From NCBI GenBank assembly GCA_020845705.1, contig JADLFH010000079.1, positions 1 to 45,715 on the forward strand: DNA of 45,715 nt, given 5' to 3'. The position numbers and the translations under genes were made by a program. Under the pieces are notes generated by a model that was not told the DNA's origin, did no database searches, and worked only from the letters and a program-made list of their open reading frames with translations. The DNA comes from Microthrixaceae bacterium. GTDB taxonomy: Bacteria; Actinomycetota; Acidimicrobiia; Acidimicrobiales; Microtrichaceae. Shown in pieces: positions 15,349 to 22,577 of this stretch; position 1 is the first letter of the stretch; every line of letters starts with the position of its first letter.

Positions 15349-15858
15349 TCACAGCTCGAATTCCGTGCCGTTCGACCCGACTCCGTCACGCCGGTATGAA
15401 CCGGAGCGACCCCCGGTCTTCTCCCACAACGCGACGTCGCCGATAACCATCGCCTTGTCCACCGCCTTGCACATGTCGTAGATGGTGAGGCAGGCCACCG
15501 AACAAGCCGTCAACGCCTCCATCTCCACACCGGTTCGGTCGACGGTCTCCACGGAGACCTCCACCTCGATGGATGCATCCTCGATCTGGAAGTTGACCAG
15601 GACGGCGCCCACGAGCAGCGGGTGACACAACGGGATCAGATCCGATGCCCGCTTCGCCGCCTGGATGCCCGCCACGCGTGCGACCGACAACACGTCGCCC
15701 TTGCTGATCGCCCCCTTCGCGACGAGCGAGGTCGTCTCGCTCGACATGTGGACCCGACCCCGTGCCAGGGCCCGACGGTGGGTCGGCTCCTTCGGCGTGA
15801 CATCGACCATGCGAGCCCGACCCAGTGGGTCGAGGTGGGTCAGTCCTCGATCAACCAT
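15349..15858 (-). CDS. moaC: Cyclic pyranopterin monophosphate synthase MoaC
   Basis: The 169-residue protein has MoaC signatures: MVDVTPKEPTHRRALARG, GDVLSVARVAGIQAAKRASDLIPLCHPL near residues 54-80, SVETVDRTGVEMEALTA near 100-117, YDMCKAVDK and a final WEKTGGRSG segment. With MoaA it converts GTP to cyclic pyranopterin monophosphate, the first step of molybdenum cofactor synthesis. It lies 43 nt downstream of moaA on the same strand. A TAGACT box 6 nt before the ATG suggests a leaderless promoter of its own. Confidence 0.95.
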   Translation of the reverse strand: MVDRGLTHLDPLGRARMVDVTPKEPTHRRALARGRVHMSSETTSLVAKGAISKGDVLSVARVAGIQAAKRASDLIPLCHPLLVGAVLVNFQIEDASIEVEVSVETVDRTGVEMEALTACSVACLTIYDMCKAVDKAMVIGDVALWEKTGGRSGSYRRDGVGSNGTEFEL

Positions 15859-15864
15859 GTCCTG

Positions 15865-15870
15865 AGTCTA
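15865..15870 (-). promoter_or_regulatory. -10 box of a leaderless promoter (moaC)
   Basis: TAGACT on the minus strand ends 6 nt before the moaC ATG at 15858. The intervening CAGGAC is too close to act as a normal ribosome binding site. Confidence 0.5.
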
Positions 15871-15901
15871 GAGGGACCGCCGGCTCGGACCCCGGGCGTG
15901 C

Positions 15902-16900
15902 TCAACCGCCGATCTGGCTCATCGACTTCGAGGGCCGGATGAACTGGACACGGCCGATCTGGTGGCCGGCCCACTTGTCCGCGACGTTGCCCGCCACGAG
16001 GGCGCCGAGCTCCTCATCGCTCGCTCCCGCCCTCATGGGGCCCCGCAGGTCGATCTCGTCGATCGCGAAAAGGCAACTGCGGAACTGACCCTCGGCGGAG
16101 AGTCGCACCCGGTCACAGGAGTGGCAGAACGCATGCGTGACGCTCGCGATCACACCCACCGTCCCAGCACCGTCGAGGTAACGGAACCGCTCGGCCGGTT
16201 CGGTTCCCCGTGCCATGGGCTCCAGCGGGAAGCGGTGGCCGATGCGCTGGAGGATCTCGTCCTGGGTGACCACCGTGGAGAGATCCCATCGCTGCTGCGC
16301 GTCGAGTGGCATGAACTCGATGAAGCGCACCTCGACCCCCACCTCACGGCCGTAGGCCGCGATGTCGATGATCTCGTCGTCGTTGACCCCCCGCATGACC
16401 ACGGCGTTCAACTTCACCTTCTCGAACCCGGCCACTACCGCGGCGTCGATTCCCGCCAGAACCCGATGGAGCTCGTCACGGCGCGACAACTCCACGAACC
16501 GCTCCGGCCGCAGCGTGTCGAGGGAGATGTTGACGCGCCTGAGCCCGGCGGCCCGCAGCTCCGAAGCGTGTTGGACGAAGGTGACTCCGTTGGTCGTGAG
16601 CGCCACGTCGATGGGCGCGCCGTGGGGAGTCCGCAGCGCGGCGAGGCTCTTGACGAGGCGGTGCAGGTGCGCGCGCAACGTGGGCTCCCCTCCCGTGAGC
16701 CGGATGGAGGAGATGCCGTGTGCCTCCACCAACAGCCCCGCGATCCGCGCCAGCTCCTCGAAGCTCAGCAGGTCGCCACGCGGCAACCACTCGAGGCCGT
16801 CGGCCGGCATGCAATAGGTGCAACGCAGGTTGCAGCGGTCGGTTACGGAGATCCGCAGATCGCGGTGCACGCGACCGAACTGGTCCACCAGAGGCACCAT
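15902..16900 (-). CDS. moaA: GTP 3',8-cyclase MoaA (radical SAM)
   Basis: The 332-residue enzyme has the radical SAM motif CNLRCTYC near residue 23, SIRLTGGEPTLR near 65, TTNGVTF, and the second cluster motif CHSCDRVRLSAEGQFRSCLF near 260-280. It ends in the GG dipeptide that MoaA needs for activation. It opens the GTP ring for molybdenum cofactor synthesis with MoaC, encoded directly downstream. It starts 28 nt after moeA; TAGCCT 6 nt before the ATG indicates a leaderless promoter. Confidence 0.96.
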   Translation of the reverse strand: MVPLVDQFGRVHRDLRISVTDRCNLRCTYCMPADGLEWLPRGDLLSFEELARIAGLLVEAHGISSIRLTGGEPTLRAHLHRLVKSLAALRTPHGAPIDVALTTNGVTFVQHASELRAAGLRRVNISLDTLRPERFVELSRRDELHRVLAGIDAAVVAGFEKVKLNAVVMRGVNDDEIIDIAAYGREVGVEVRFIEFMPLDAQQRWDLSTVVTQDEILQRIGHRFPLEPMARGTEPAERFRYLDGAGTVGVIASVTHAFCHSCDRVRLSAEGQFRSCLFAIDEIDLRGPMRAGASDEELGALVAGNVADKWAGHQIGRVQFIRPSKSMSQIGG

Positions 16901-16906
16901 CGCACC

Positions 16907-16912
16907 AGGCTA
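16907..16912 (-). promoter_or_regulatory. -10 box of a leaderless promoter (moaA)
   Basis: TAGCCT on the minus strand lies 6 nt before the moaA ATG at 16900, with no ribosome binding site between. Confidence 0.5.
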
Positions 16913-16928
16913 CGCCAGTGCCGGAGCC

Positions 16929-18119
16929 TCAATCGAAGGCGATCACCGGGACACGCCCGCCCACCTCGACCCCTCCGCCGGTGAGGACCGCCAATCCGCC
17001 CGCAGCCGCCATGGCCGCCGTGTGGTGTGAGCCCTGGGCGCCTGCGGAGGTCGCGGACCAGCTCAAGTCGTCGGCCTGGGTGAGCCGTACCCGCACGAAG
17101 GAGGTCACACCGGGAGGGGGCTCGGGCAACGGGTCCATCACAGTCGCCAGGATCCGCGGTCGTTCGAGACGGGAATGTCCTGCGAAGCGCCGGATCAGGG
17201 GTCGGGCGAACAACTCGAAGCTGACCAACGAGCTCACCGGGTTGCCCGGCAGACCGACGACCGCTGCGTGCCCGACACGGCCTGCGGCGAGCGGTTTGGC
17301 CGGGCGGATCGCCACCTGCATCCACCTCATGTTTCCGATGCGGTCCAGCACCACCTTGACCCAGTCGAAGTCGCCCATCGAGACCCCGCCCGAGCTCAAC
17401 ACCAGGTCGCAGCACTCGGCGCCGCTCCGAAGTGCGTCCTCGATCGCGGACTCGTCGTCACGGACGAGGCCGAGGTCGACAACCTCCGCCCCCGCTGCCG
17501 CCGCGGCGGCTCCGACCGCGAGTCGATTGGAGTCGCGGATCTGGCCCGGACCCAGCGGTGCTCCGTCGGCGACCAACTCGTCGCCGGTGGACATGACACC
17601 CACCTTGGGACGGCGGATCACCGACACTTCCGAGCGGCCCAGCGTCGCCAACACGCCCAACACGCCGGGATTCAGAACGACCCCCGGTTGGAGCACCTCG
17701 TCGCCGGGCTTGATGTCATCGCCGGCGGGCCGCACGTGCTGGCCCGGGGATGCATCGACTTCCACCACCACGTCGTCGCCCTCGATCCTGGTCCGCTCGA
17801 CTATCACCACGGCATCGGCGTCAACGGGCATGGGGGCACCGGTCATGATCCGGACGGCCTCGCCGTCGCCAACCGTTCCCTCGAACACCGATCCGGCTGC
17901 AACAGTGCCGATCACACGCAGACGGGCCCCGGCCACGGCGTCGGTCGAACGAAGCGCGAACCCGTCCATCGCGGTGTTGGCGAACGGCGGCACGGACTCG
18001 GTTGCGACGATGGGCTCGGCCAGCACCAGCCCTGCCGCCTCCCGCAGTGGGAGGCGAACGGAGGGGAGGCGCTCGGCCAGCGACCAGACGAACTGCTGTG
18101 CCTCTGGGAGTGGGATCAC
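16929..18119 (-). CDS. moeA: Molybdopterin molybdenumtransferase MoeA / gephyrin-like Glp
   Basis: The 396-residue protein has full MoeA architecture: PPFANTAMDGFALRS near residue 45, RIMTGAPMP near 90, VGVMSTGDELV near 175, the SSGGVSMGDFDWVK loop near 240, GLPGNPVSS near 290, and a C-terminal domain IV. Residues expected for molybdate insertion appear present, so it may be catalytically competent. Its place right after galU and upstream of a GlpR-like membrane gene matches the actinobacterial Glp locus, where the MoeA paralogue acts in cell division; both roles are possible. GTG at 18119 is 15 nt after galU and preceded by a TAGCGT box inside a palindrome. Confidence 0.93.
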   Translation of the reverse strand: MIPLPEAQQFVWSLAERLPSVRLPLREAAGLVLAEPIVATESVPPFANTAMDGFALRSTDAVAGARLRVIGTVAAGSVFEGTVGDGEAVRIMTGAPMPVDADAVVIVERTRIEGDDVVVEVDASPGQHVRPAGDDIKPGDEVLQPGVVLNPGVLGVLATLGRSEVSVIRRPKVGVMSTGDELVADGAPLGPGQIRDSNRLAVGAAAAAAGAEVVDLGLVRDDESAIEDALRSGAECCDLVLSSGGVSMGDFDWVKVVLDRIGNMRWMQVAIRPAKPLAAGRVGHAAVVGLPGNPVSSLVSFELFARPLIRRFAGHSRLERPRILATVMDPLPEPPPGVTSFVRVRLTQADDLSWSATSAGAQGSHHTAAMAAAGGLAVLTGGGVEVGGRVPVIAFD

Positions 18120-18123
18120 CCGC

Positions 18124-18138
18124 CTGACGCTAGGTCAG
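18124..18138 (-). promoter_or_regulatory. -10 box of moeA within a palindrome at the galU stop
   Basis: CTGAC-GCTAG-GTCAG (18124-18138) is a 5-bp inverted repeat. The minus-strand TAGCGT box (18127-18132) lies inside it, 7 nt before the moeA GTG. A leaderless promoter controlled by a repressor, or a short galU 3' hairpin, would both fit. Confidence 0.4.
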
Positions 18139-19028
18139 AGTTCACAGATCCGTTCGCGACGGCAGATCGCGGCGAGGATCTCACGGAACTCCGCACCGAG
18201 ATCCTCACGCTCCAACGCCAACTCGACGGTGGCGCGGAGGTAGTCGATCTTCTTGCCGATGTCGAAGCGCCCTTCCTCGAAGGTCAGACCCATCACCGTC
18301 TCCTCCTTGAGGAGCAGCGCGATCGCGTCGGTGAGTTGGATCTCGCCACCTACGCCGAGTTCCACCCGGTCGAGGCAATCGAAGATCGCAGGGGTGAAGA
18401 GGTAACGGCCGACGATCGCGAGGTTCGACGGCGCATCCTCGGCCTTTGGTTTCTCCACTACGTCGACGATGCGGCAGGTGTTGCGCTCACGGTTCTCCGG
18501 AGCCGCACACCCGTAGGAGGAGATCTCGCTCGGCGACACCTCCATCAGCGCGACGGTGGATGCACCGGTGAAGCGGTAGTTGGCGATCATGTCGGAGAGC
18601 AGATGGGAGTTGTGGTGCATGATGTCGTCGCCCAACATCACCACGAAGGGATCGTCGCCCACGTGCTTGCGGGCCACCGACACGGCGTGGCCCAGCCCCA
18701 GCGGCTCGCCCTGGCGGACGAAGTGGATGTCGGCGAGATCGGCCAACTCGATGATGTCGGCCAGCTCGTCGTCCTTGCCCTTCTCCCGTAGCTGGTGCTC
18801 GAGCTCGAAGTTGCGATCGAAGTGGTCTTCGAGGCTCCGCTTGTTCCGGCCGGTGATGATGAGGATGTCGTCTATACCCGCCGCGACGGCTTCTTCGACC
18901 ACGTACTGGATCGACGGGCGGTCGACGACGGGCAGCATCTCCTTCGGTTGCGCCTTGGTCGCGGGCAGAAATCGGGTTCCCATCCCCGCCGCTGGGATGA
19001 CCGCTTTGCGAACCGCTTGATGAGCCAC
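18135..19028 (-). CDS. galU: UTP--glucose-1-phosphate uridylyltransferase
   Basis: The 297-residue enzyme makes UDP-glucose for glycans. It has the nucleotidyltransferase signature KAVIPAAGMGTRFLPATKAQPKEMLPVVDRP at the N terminus, IQYVVEEAVAAGIDDILIITGRNK, FVVMLGDDIMH near residue 130, VEKPKAEDAPS near 195 and FDIGKKIDYLRA near 260. GTG at 19028 is preferred because GGGAG lies 5 nt upstream; the GTG at 19034 is too close to that site. It is divergent from fmdB and leads the galU-moeA-moaA-moaC run. Confidence 0.95.
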   Translation of the reverse strand: MAHQAVRKAVIPAAGMGTRFLPATKAQPKEMLPVVDRPSIQYVVEEAVAAGIDDILIITGRNKRSLEDHFDRNFELEHQLREKGKDDELADIIELADLADIHFVRQGEPLGLGHAVSVARKHVGDDPFVVMLGDDIMHHNSHLLSDMIANYRFTGASTVALMEVSPSEISSYGCAAPENRERNTCRIVDVVEKPKAEDAPSNLAIVGRYLFTPAIFDCLDRVELGVGGEIQLTDAIALLLKEETVMGLTFEEGRFDIGKKIDYLRATVELALEREDLGAEFREILAAICRRERICEL

Positions 19029-19148
19029 GTCCACTCCCGTCGATCAGACTCGGTCGGAACAATCCAACGCAGAAGCACTCCGACCTGTCAATCAGCACTT
19101 CTTCCCGACTCCTGTCGGCTGTTCGGTCGGGGAGTCAAGGGGGTATCG

Positions 19149-19175
19149 TTGGCACTCGACCCACCCGAGTGCCAA
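19149..19175. promoter_or_regulatory. CIRCE-like inverted repeat overlapping the fmdB promoter (HrcA operator candidate)
   Basis: TTGGCACTC-N9-GAGTGCCAA is a perfect 9-bp inverted repeat with a 9-bp spacer. The CIRCE consensus is TTAGCACTC-N9-GAGTGCTAA, so only one symmetric position differs. The arms extend further as GGGTA (19141-19145) and TACCC (19176-19180). A TATCGT -10-like box at 19144-19149 directly abuts the element. The site is 22 bp before the fmdB ATG and 121 bp from galU. HrcA control is inferred. Confidence 0.7.
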
Positions 19176-19196
19176 TACCCTGCACGGAGCCCCGTG

Positions 19197-19550
19197 ATGC
19201 CCGCTTACGACTACCGGTGCCGCGACTGCGGACACGAGTTCGAGACCTACCAGTCCTTCGCCGACGACGCCCTCACCCAGTGCCCCGAATGCAACGGCGC
19301 GCTCCGCAAGGTGTTCGGCAGCGTCGGCATCTCCTTCAAGGGCTCCGGCTTCTACAAGAACGACAGCCGGAGCGGTTCGTCGAAGGGTTCGGCGGGGTCT
19401 TCATCCTCGACATCGAGCGCATCTTCGTCCTCGGAGAGCTCGTCTTCGGGGAGCTCGTCCTCCGAGAGTTCGAGCTCGTCATCGGAGGGCGCTGCGAGCA
19501 GCACCTCGAAGCCGGCGAAGGAGTCCTCCGCCGCCGGCTCGGCAGCCTGA
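19197..19550 (+). CDS. FmdB-family zinc ribbon protein
   Basis: The 117-residue protein starts with the FmdB zinc ribbon: MPAYDYRCRDCGHEFE, then TQCPECNGALRKVFGSVGISFKGSGFYKND, giving two CxxC pairs at residues 8-11 and about 29-32. The C-terminal half is a low-complexity Ser/Glu/Gly tail ending KESSAAGSAA, as in many actinobacterial homologues. FmdB proteins are proposed regulators, but their target is not established. ATG at 19197 has GGAG 8 nt upstream. The promoter carries a CIRCE-like operator, suggesting heat-shock regulation. It is followed one base after its stop by the methionine aminopeptidase gene, probably in one transcript. Confidence 0.9.
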   Translation: MPAYDYRCRDCGHEFETYQSFADDALTQCPECNGALRKVFGSVGISFKGSGFYKNDSRSGSSKGSAGSSSSTSSASSSSESSSSGSSSSESSSSSSEGAASSTSKPAKESSAAGSAA

Positions 19551-19551
19551 G

Positions 19552-20490
19552 GTGGCCAAGCGCAGACACCGTTCGGGCTCCGGGCTCCTGCATCCTCCAC
19601 CATCGGCGCCGGTACGGCAGGGCATCGTGTCACCCAGACGGACGGTGCCCGCGTCGATCACCCGGCCGGAGTACGCGACCTCCGGCCGGCCTTCGCCACG
19701 GCACTCACGCGCTGTGCGCACACCCGATGAGATCGAACGGATGCGGATCGCGGGGCGTGTCGCCGCCGATGTGCTGATCGAGGTGGGCGCGGCGGTGCAA
19801 CCCGGGGTCACCACTGACGAGCTCGACCGCGTCGGCCATGAGGGCTGCATCGCCCGCGGCGCCTATCCGAGCCCGCTGAACTACCAGGGTTACCCCAAAT
19901 CTCTCTGCACCTCGGTCAACGAGGTCATCTGCCACGGGATACCCGACAGCCGCAAGCTGCTCGACGGCGACATCGTCAACGTGGATGTCACCGCGTACAT
20001 CGGCGGCGTCCACGGCGACACCAACGCCACCTTCCTGGTCGGAGAGGTCGACGATCGGTCGAAGTCACTGGTTCGCGAGACCCGTGGAGCTCTCCACGCC
20101 GCCATCGCGCAGGTGCGGCCCGGCAACCACGTCTATGACATAGGCCGCGCCATCGAGCAGCACGTGGCGCCGTTCCGCTTCGGCGTGGTCCGGGAGTTCA
20201 TCGGCCACGGCATCGGGGACCAGTTCCACACGAGCCTCCAGATCCCCCACTACTACGACAAGCGAAACGCCACCGTTCTCGAACCCGGCATGACCTTCAC
20301 CATCGAGCCGATGATCACCGTCGGGCCCCCCGACCTGTTCGTCTGGGACGACGACTGGACAGCCGCTACCATCAGCGGCCAGCGATCGGCTCAGTTCGAG
20401 CACACGTTGCTCGTCACCGACGATGGCGTGGAGGTCCTCACGCTGCCCGCCAACGGCGAGCAGCCTGCCGAGTTCCGCGTCGGGCTCTGA
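19552..20490 (+). CDS. map: Type I methionine aminopeptidase
   Basis: The 312-residue enzyme removes initiator Met. Metal ligands are visible: Asp in DIVNVDVTAYIGG, Asp in VHGDTNATF, His in EFIGHGIGDQFH, Glu in FTIEPMITVG and Glu in SAQFEHTLLVTDDG. An N-terminal extension of about 50 residues, basic and Pro-rich, precedes the catalytic domain, comparable to the proline-rich extension of mycobacterial MapB. GTG at 19552 follows the fmdB TGA by one base, so the two genes are coupled. Confidence 0.94.
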   Translation: MAKRRHRSGSGLLHPPPSAPVRQGIVSPRRTVPASITRPEYATSGRPSPRHSRAVRTPDEIERMRIAGRVAADVLIEVGAAVQPGVTTDELDRVGHEGCIARGAYPSPLNYQGYPKSLCTSVNEVICHGIPDSRKLLDGDIVNVDVTAYIGGVHGDTNATFLVGEVDDRSKSLVRETRGALHAAIAQVRPGNHVYDIGRAIEQHVAPFRFGVVREFIGHGIGDQFHTSLQIPHYYDKRNATVLEPGMTFTIEPMITVGPPDLFVWDDDWTAATISGQRSAQFEHTLLVTDDGVEVLTLPANGEQPAEFRVGL

Positions 20491-20579
20491 ACCGGTCCAC
20501 TCTCGGCGCTCACAGGGCGCCTCACCGGCCGAAACGGCGCTCACTTCCCCCTCCATCGACTATTCCCAGGGGGGACGCC

Positions 20580-21209
20580 ATGCGTCCGTGGACCTTGCTC
20601 CTGCCGTCGGCCATCCGCCGCCGGCTCCGCCGACCAACCGCGTACGCGATCTGCGGTGCAATCCTGGCTGTGACCACCGGCGTCGCCACGTGGCGGCTGC
20701 TGGACTACGCAGCGGAAGGGGCCGCTCGCTACGGCGAGCCGGTTGCGGTTGCGGTGGCGCTGAGAGACCTCCCCGCGGGCTCGGTCATCGATCCATCGAC
20801 TGTCGAGATCCGCAAGTTGCCCTCCGCGGCGGTACCGCCTTCGGCAGTTCAGACCCGCTCGACCGGCCGCGCCCTGCGCCAGGCGGTCTCCGAAGGTCAG
20901 GTGCTCGTCACCGCAGATCTCGGCGACCCGGGATCCTCGGGCACCGCCGCCGCGCTCCCTCCGGAAACGGTGGCCATTGCGGTTCCGCTGGGCGAGGCTT
21001 CGCTACGACTCGAACGCGGCGACCGCGTCGATCTAATCGAGATCGCCACCGACGACGCAACCAGCCTGGGCTTCGCGGCCCGCGACGCCGTCGTCGTCAG
21101 CGCGGAGGAGGGCGTCCTCACCGTGGCCGTCAACGAGTCCGACGCGTCCAGGGTCGCAGCCGCGGTGGCTGTGGGATCCGCGGTGCCGGTGCTCCGCTCA
21201 GCCACCTGA
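20580..21209 (+). CDS. SAF-domain membrane-anchored protein (CpaB/RcpC-like)
   Basis: The 209-residue protein has a short basic N terminus, one membrane helix at about residues 21-40 (AYAICGAILAVTTGVATWRLL), then an extracellular SAF domain: VAVALRDLPAGSVIDPSTVEIRKLP and SEGQVLVTADL. A second beta-rich segment contains AIAVPLGEASLRLERGDRVDLIEI. Such proteins resemble CpaB/RcpC of Tad pilus systems, but no pilus genes adjoin. ATG is preceded by AGGGGGGA. In the 89 bp upstream, CGGCGCTCAC occurs twice, 31 bp apart (20504 and 20535). Role in pilus assembly or envelope glycan binding is uncertain. Confidence 0.8.
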   Translation: MRPWTLLLPSAIRRRLRRPTAYAICGAILAVTTGVATWRLLDYAAEGAARYGEPVAVAVALRDLPAGSVIDPSTVEIRKLPSAAVPPSAVQTRSTGRALRQAVSEGQVLVTADLGDPGSSGTAAALPPETVAIAVPLGEASLRLERGDRVDLIEIATDDATSLGFAARDAVVVSAEEGVLTVAVNESDASRVAAAVAVGSAVPVLRSAT

Positions 21210-21273
21210 CAGGGCCCTTGGCCCGCCCACCCAGGCCAACCTGCGTAGGGATCCGGCGGCGCGCGACGAATCG

Positions 21274-21287
21274 GTACGCAAGTTCGG
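21274..21287 (+). repeat. Dispersed intergenic repeat, copy 2
   Basis: Identical 14-bp core to 4377-4390 (GTACGCAAGTTCGG), again followed by GAAGGG. It lies in the 126-bp gap between the SAF and GT87 genes; nothing else is evident there apart from the ribosome binding site. Confidence 0.55.
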
Positions 21288-21335
21288 GAAGGGCGGCCGC
21301 CTCAACGCTGCCACGTCGATTGCCGATAGGAGCCG

Positions 21336-22577
21336 GTGCAGGTGCCGCGCGCGCGTCCCCTCCCGACACCACTCCGATGGCCGATCCCGGCGGTCCTTCC
21401 GATCGGGCTGGTGGTCGCGACCGTCGCCGCCCTGCGTTTCACCGGCCAGGACCTCGACGTGTACCGATCCACCGGGTGGGCTCTGCTGGCCGGAGTCAAC
21501 CCCTACACCGACGGCCTGGAGGGCACATGGCTCCCCTGCGTCTACACACCGTTCTCGGCGATCCTCTTCGTTCCGATCGCGCTCGTCGGCCACACGGTGG
21601 CGATGTTCGTGGTGACGGCTGCATCGCTGGCCTGCCTGTGGTTCAGCGTTGGTCGATTCATCGAGTCCGTGTGGGCCGACCGCGGCAGAAGCACCCAACT
21701 GGAGTTGCAGGCGTTGTGCTGCCTGGTGCTGCTCACCACCGAGTCGGTCTCCCAGACGCTGGGGTTCGGCCAGGTCAACTTCTTCCTGATGGCTCTCGTG
21801 ATCGGCGACGTGGCCCGACGGAGACCGTCCGCGTGGCAGGGCGTGGGAGTGGGGCTGGCCACGAGCTTCAAGCTCATACCCGGGATCTTCATCCTCTACC
21901 TGCTCTGCACTCGCCGATGGCGCGCCGCGATCACGGCTTCGGGGACTTTCGCCGCCACGATCCTGTTCGGGTGGATCGCGATGCCCGCCGGCTCGTGGTC
22001 GTATTGGATCGACGGGCTCGGAACCGATCCACGCCACATAGGAGGCACCAACTCGCTCGTCAACGGCTCCCTGCTCGGTGTGCTGGCACGGCCGTTGGGC
22101 TACCCCGCAGCCCGCCCCTGGTGGATCGCCTTGGCCGTACCGCTCCTCGTGGCAGGGATGTGGCTTGCCGTCGTGGTACGGCGCAGGCTCGGTGAGATCG
22201 CCGGGATCACCACCGTCTCGTTCGTGGCGTTGGTCGTCTCACCGATCTCGTGGAACCACTACTGGGTGTGGTTCACGCTTCCCGCGCTGCATCTGGGACG
22301 CAGGGCCTGGGAGACGCGGGATTGCCGCGCAATCGCTCTCACCGCGATCTGGGTCCTCCCGTTCTTCGTCGCCCCGTTCCGCTTCATCGACGACGACCGA
22401 TGGCTCGGCCCGCACCACACTCTCGTCGAGTCGATGCTGGGCGGCGTCTACGCGGTTTGGGCCATCCTCGGGCTCGGAAGCCTCGCAGTCTGGGTCCGAC
22501 GCGGCGGCGCCCTCCGATGGCTCGGCCCTCAGGCGCCGGACAACGCGATGTCGCCGACGACCATGCTCGCCAGGTAA
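21336..22577 (+). CDS. GT87-type (DUF2029) polyprenol-phosphate-mannose glycosyltransferase
   Basis: The 413-residue integral membrane protein has about ten hydrophobic segments. The first outer loop carries GQDLDVYRSTGWALLAGVNPYTD, with the acidic residues typical of GT-C enzymes, followed by CVYTPFSAILFVP, LGFGQVNFFLMALVIGD and FKLIPGIFILYLL, all standard in GT87 mannosyltransferases. These use polyprenyl-phosphate-mannose to extend envelope glycolipids. GTG 21336 or GTG 21342 may be the start; GGAG is better spaced (9 nt) for the second. Its last 49 bp overlap the 3' end of the convergent PmbA gene. Confidence 0.87.
   Translation: MQVPRARPLPTPLRWPIPAVLPIGLVVATVAALRFTGQDLDVYRSTGWALLAGVNPYTDGLEGTWLPCVYTPFSAILFVPIALVGHTVAMFVVTAASLACLWFSVGRFIESVWADRGRSTQLELQALCCLVLLTTESVSQTLGFGQVNFFLMALVIGDVARRRPSAWQGVGVGLATSFKLIPGIFILYLLCTRRWRAAITASGTFAATILFGWIAMPAGSWSYWIDGLGTDPRHIGGTNSLVNGSLLGVLARPLGYPAARPWWIALAVPLLVAGMWLAVVVRRRLGEIAGITTVSFVALVVSPISWNHYWVWFTLPALHLGRRAWETRDCRAIALTAIWVLPFFVAPFRFIDDDRWLGPHHTLVESMLGGVYAVWAILGLGSLAVWVRRGGALRWLGPQAPDNAMSPTTMLAR

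Noticed and set aside
16720..18791. Long plus-strand frames (507 and 538 codons) antisense to moaA, moeA and galU
   Set aside because: Antisense shadows of well-supported genes; no recognisable domain.
20423..22195. 590-codon plus-strand frame across the SAF and GT87 genes
   Set aside because: It runs in another frame over two recognisable genes and has an Arg/Pro-rich shadow composition.
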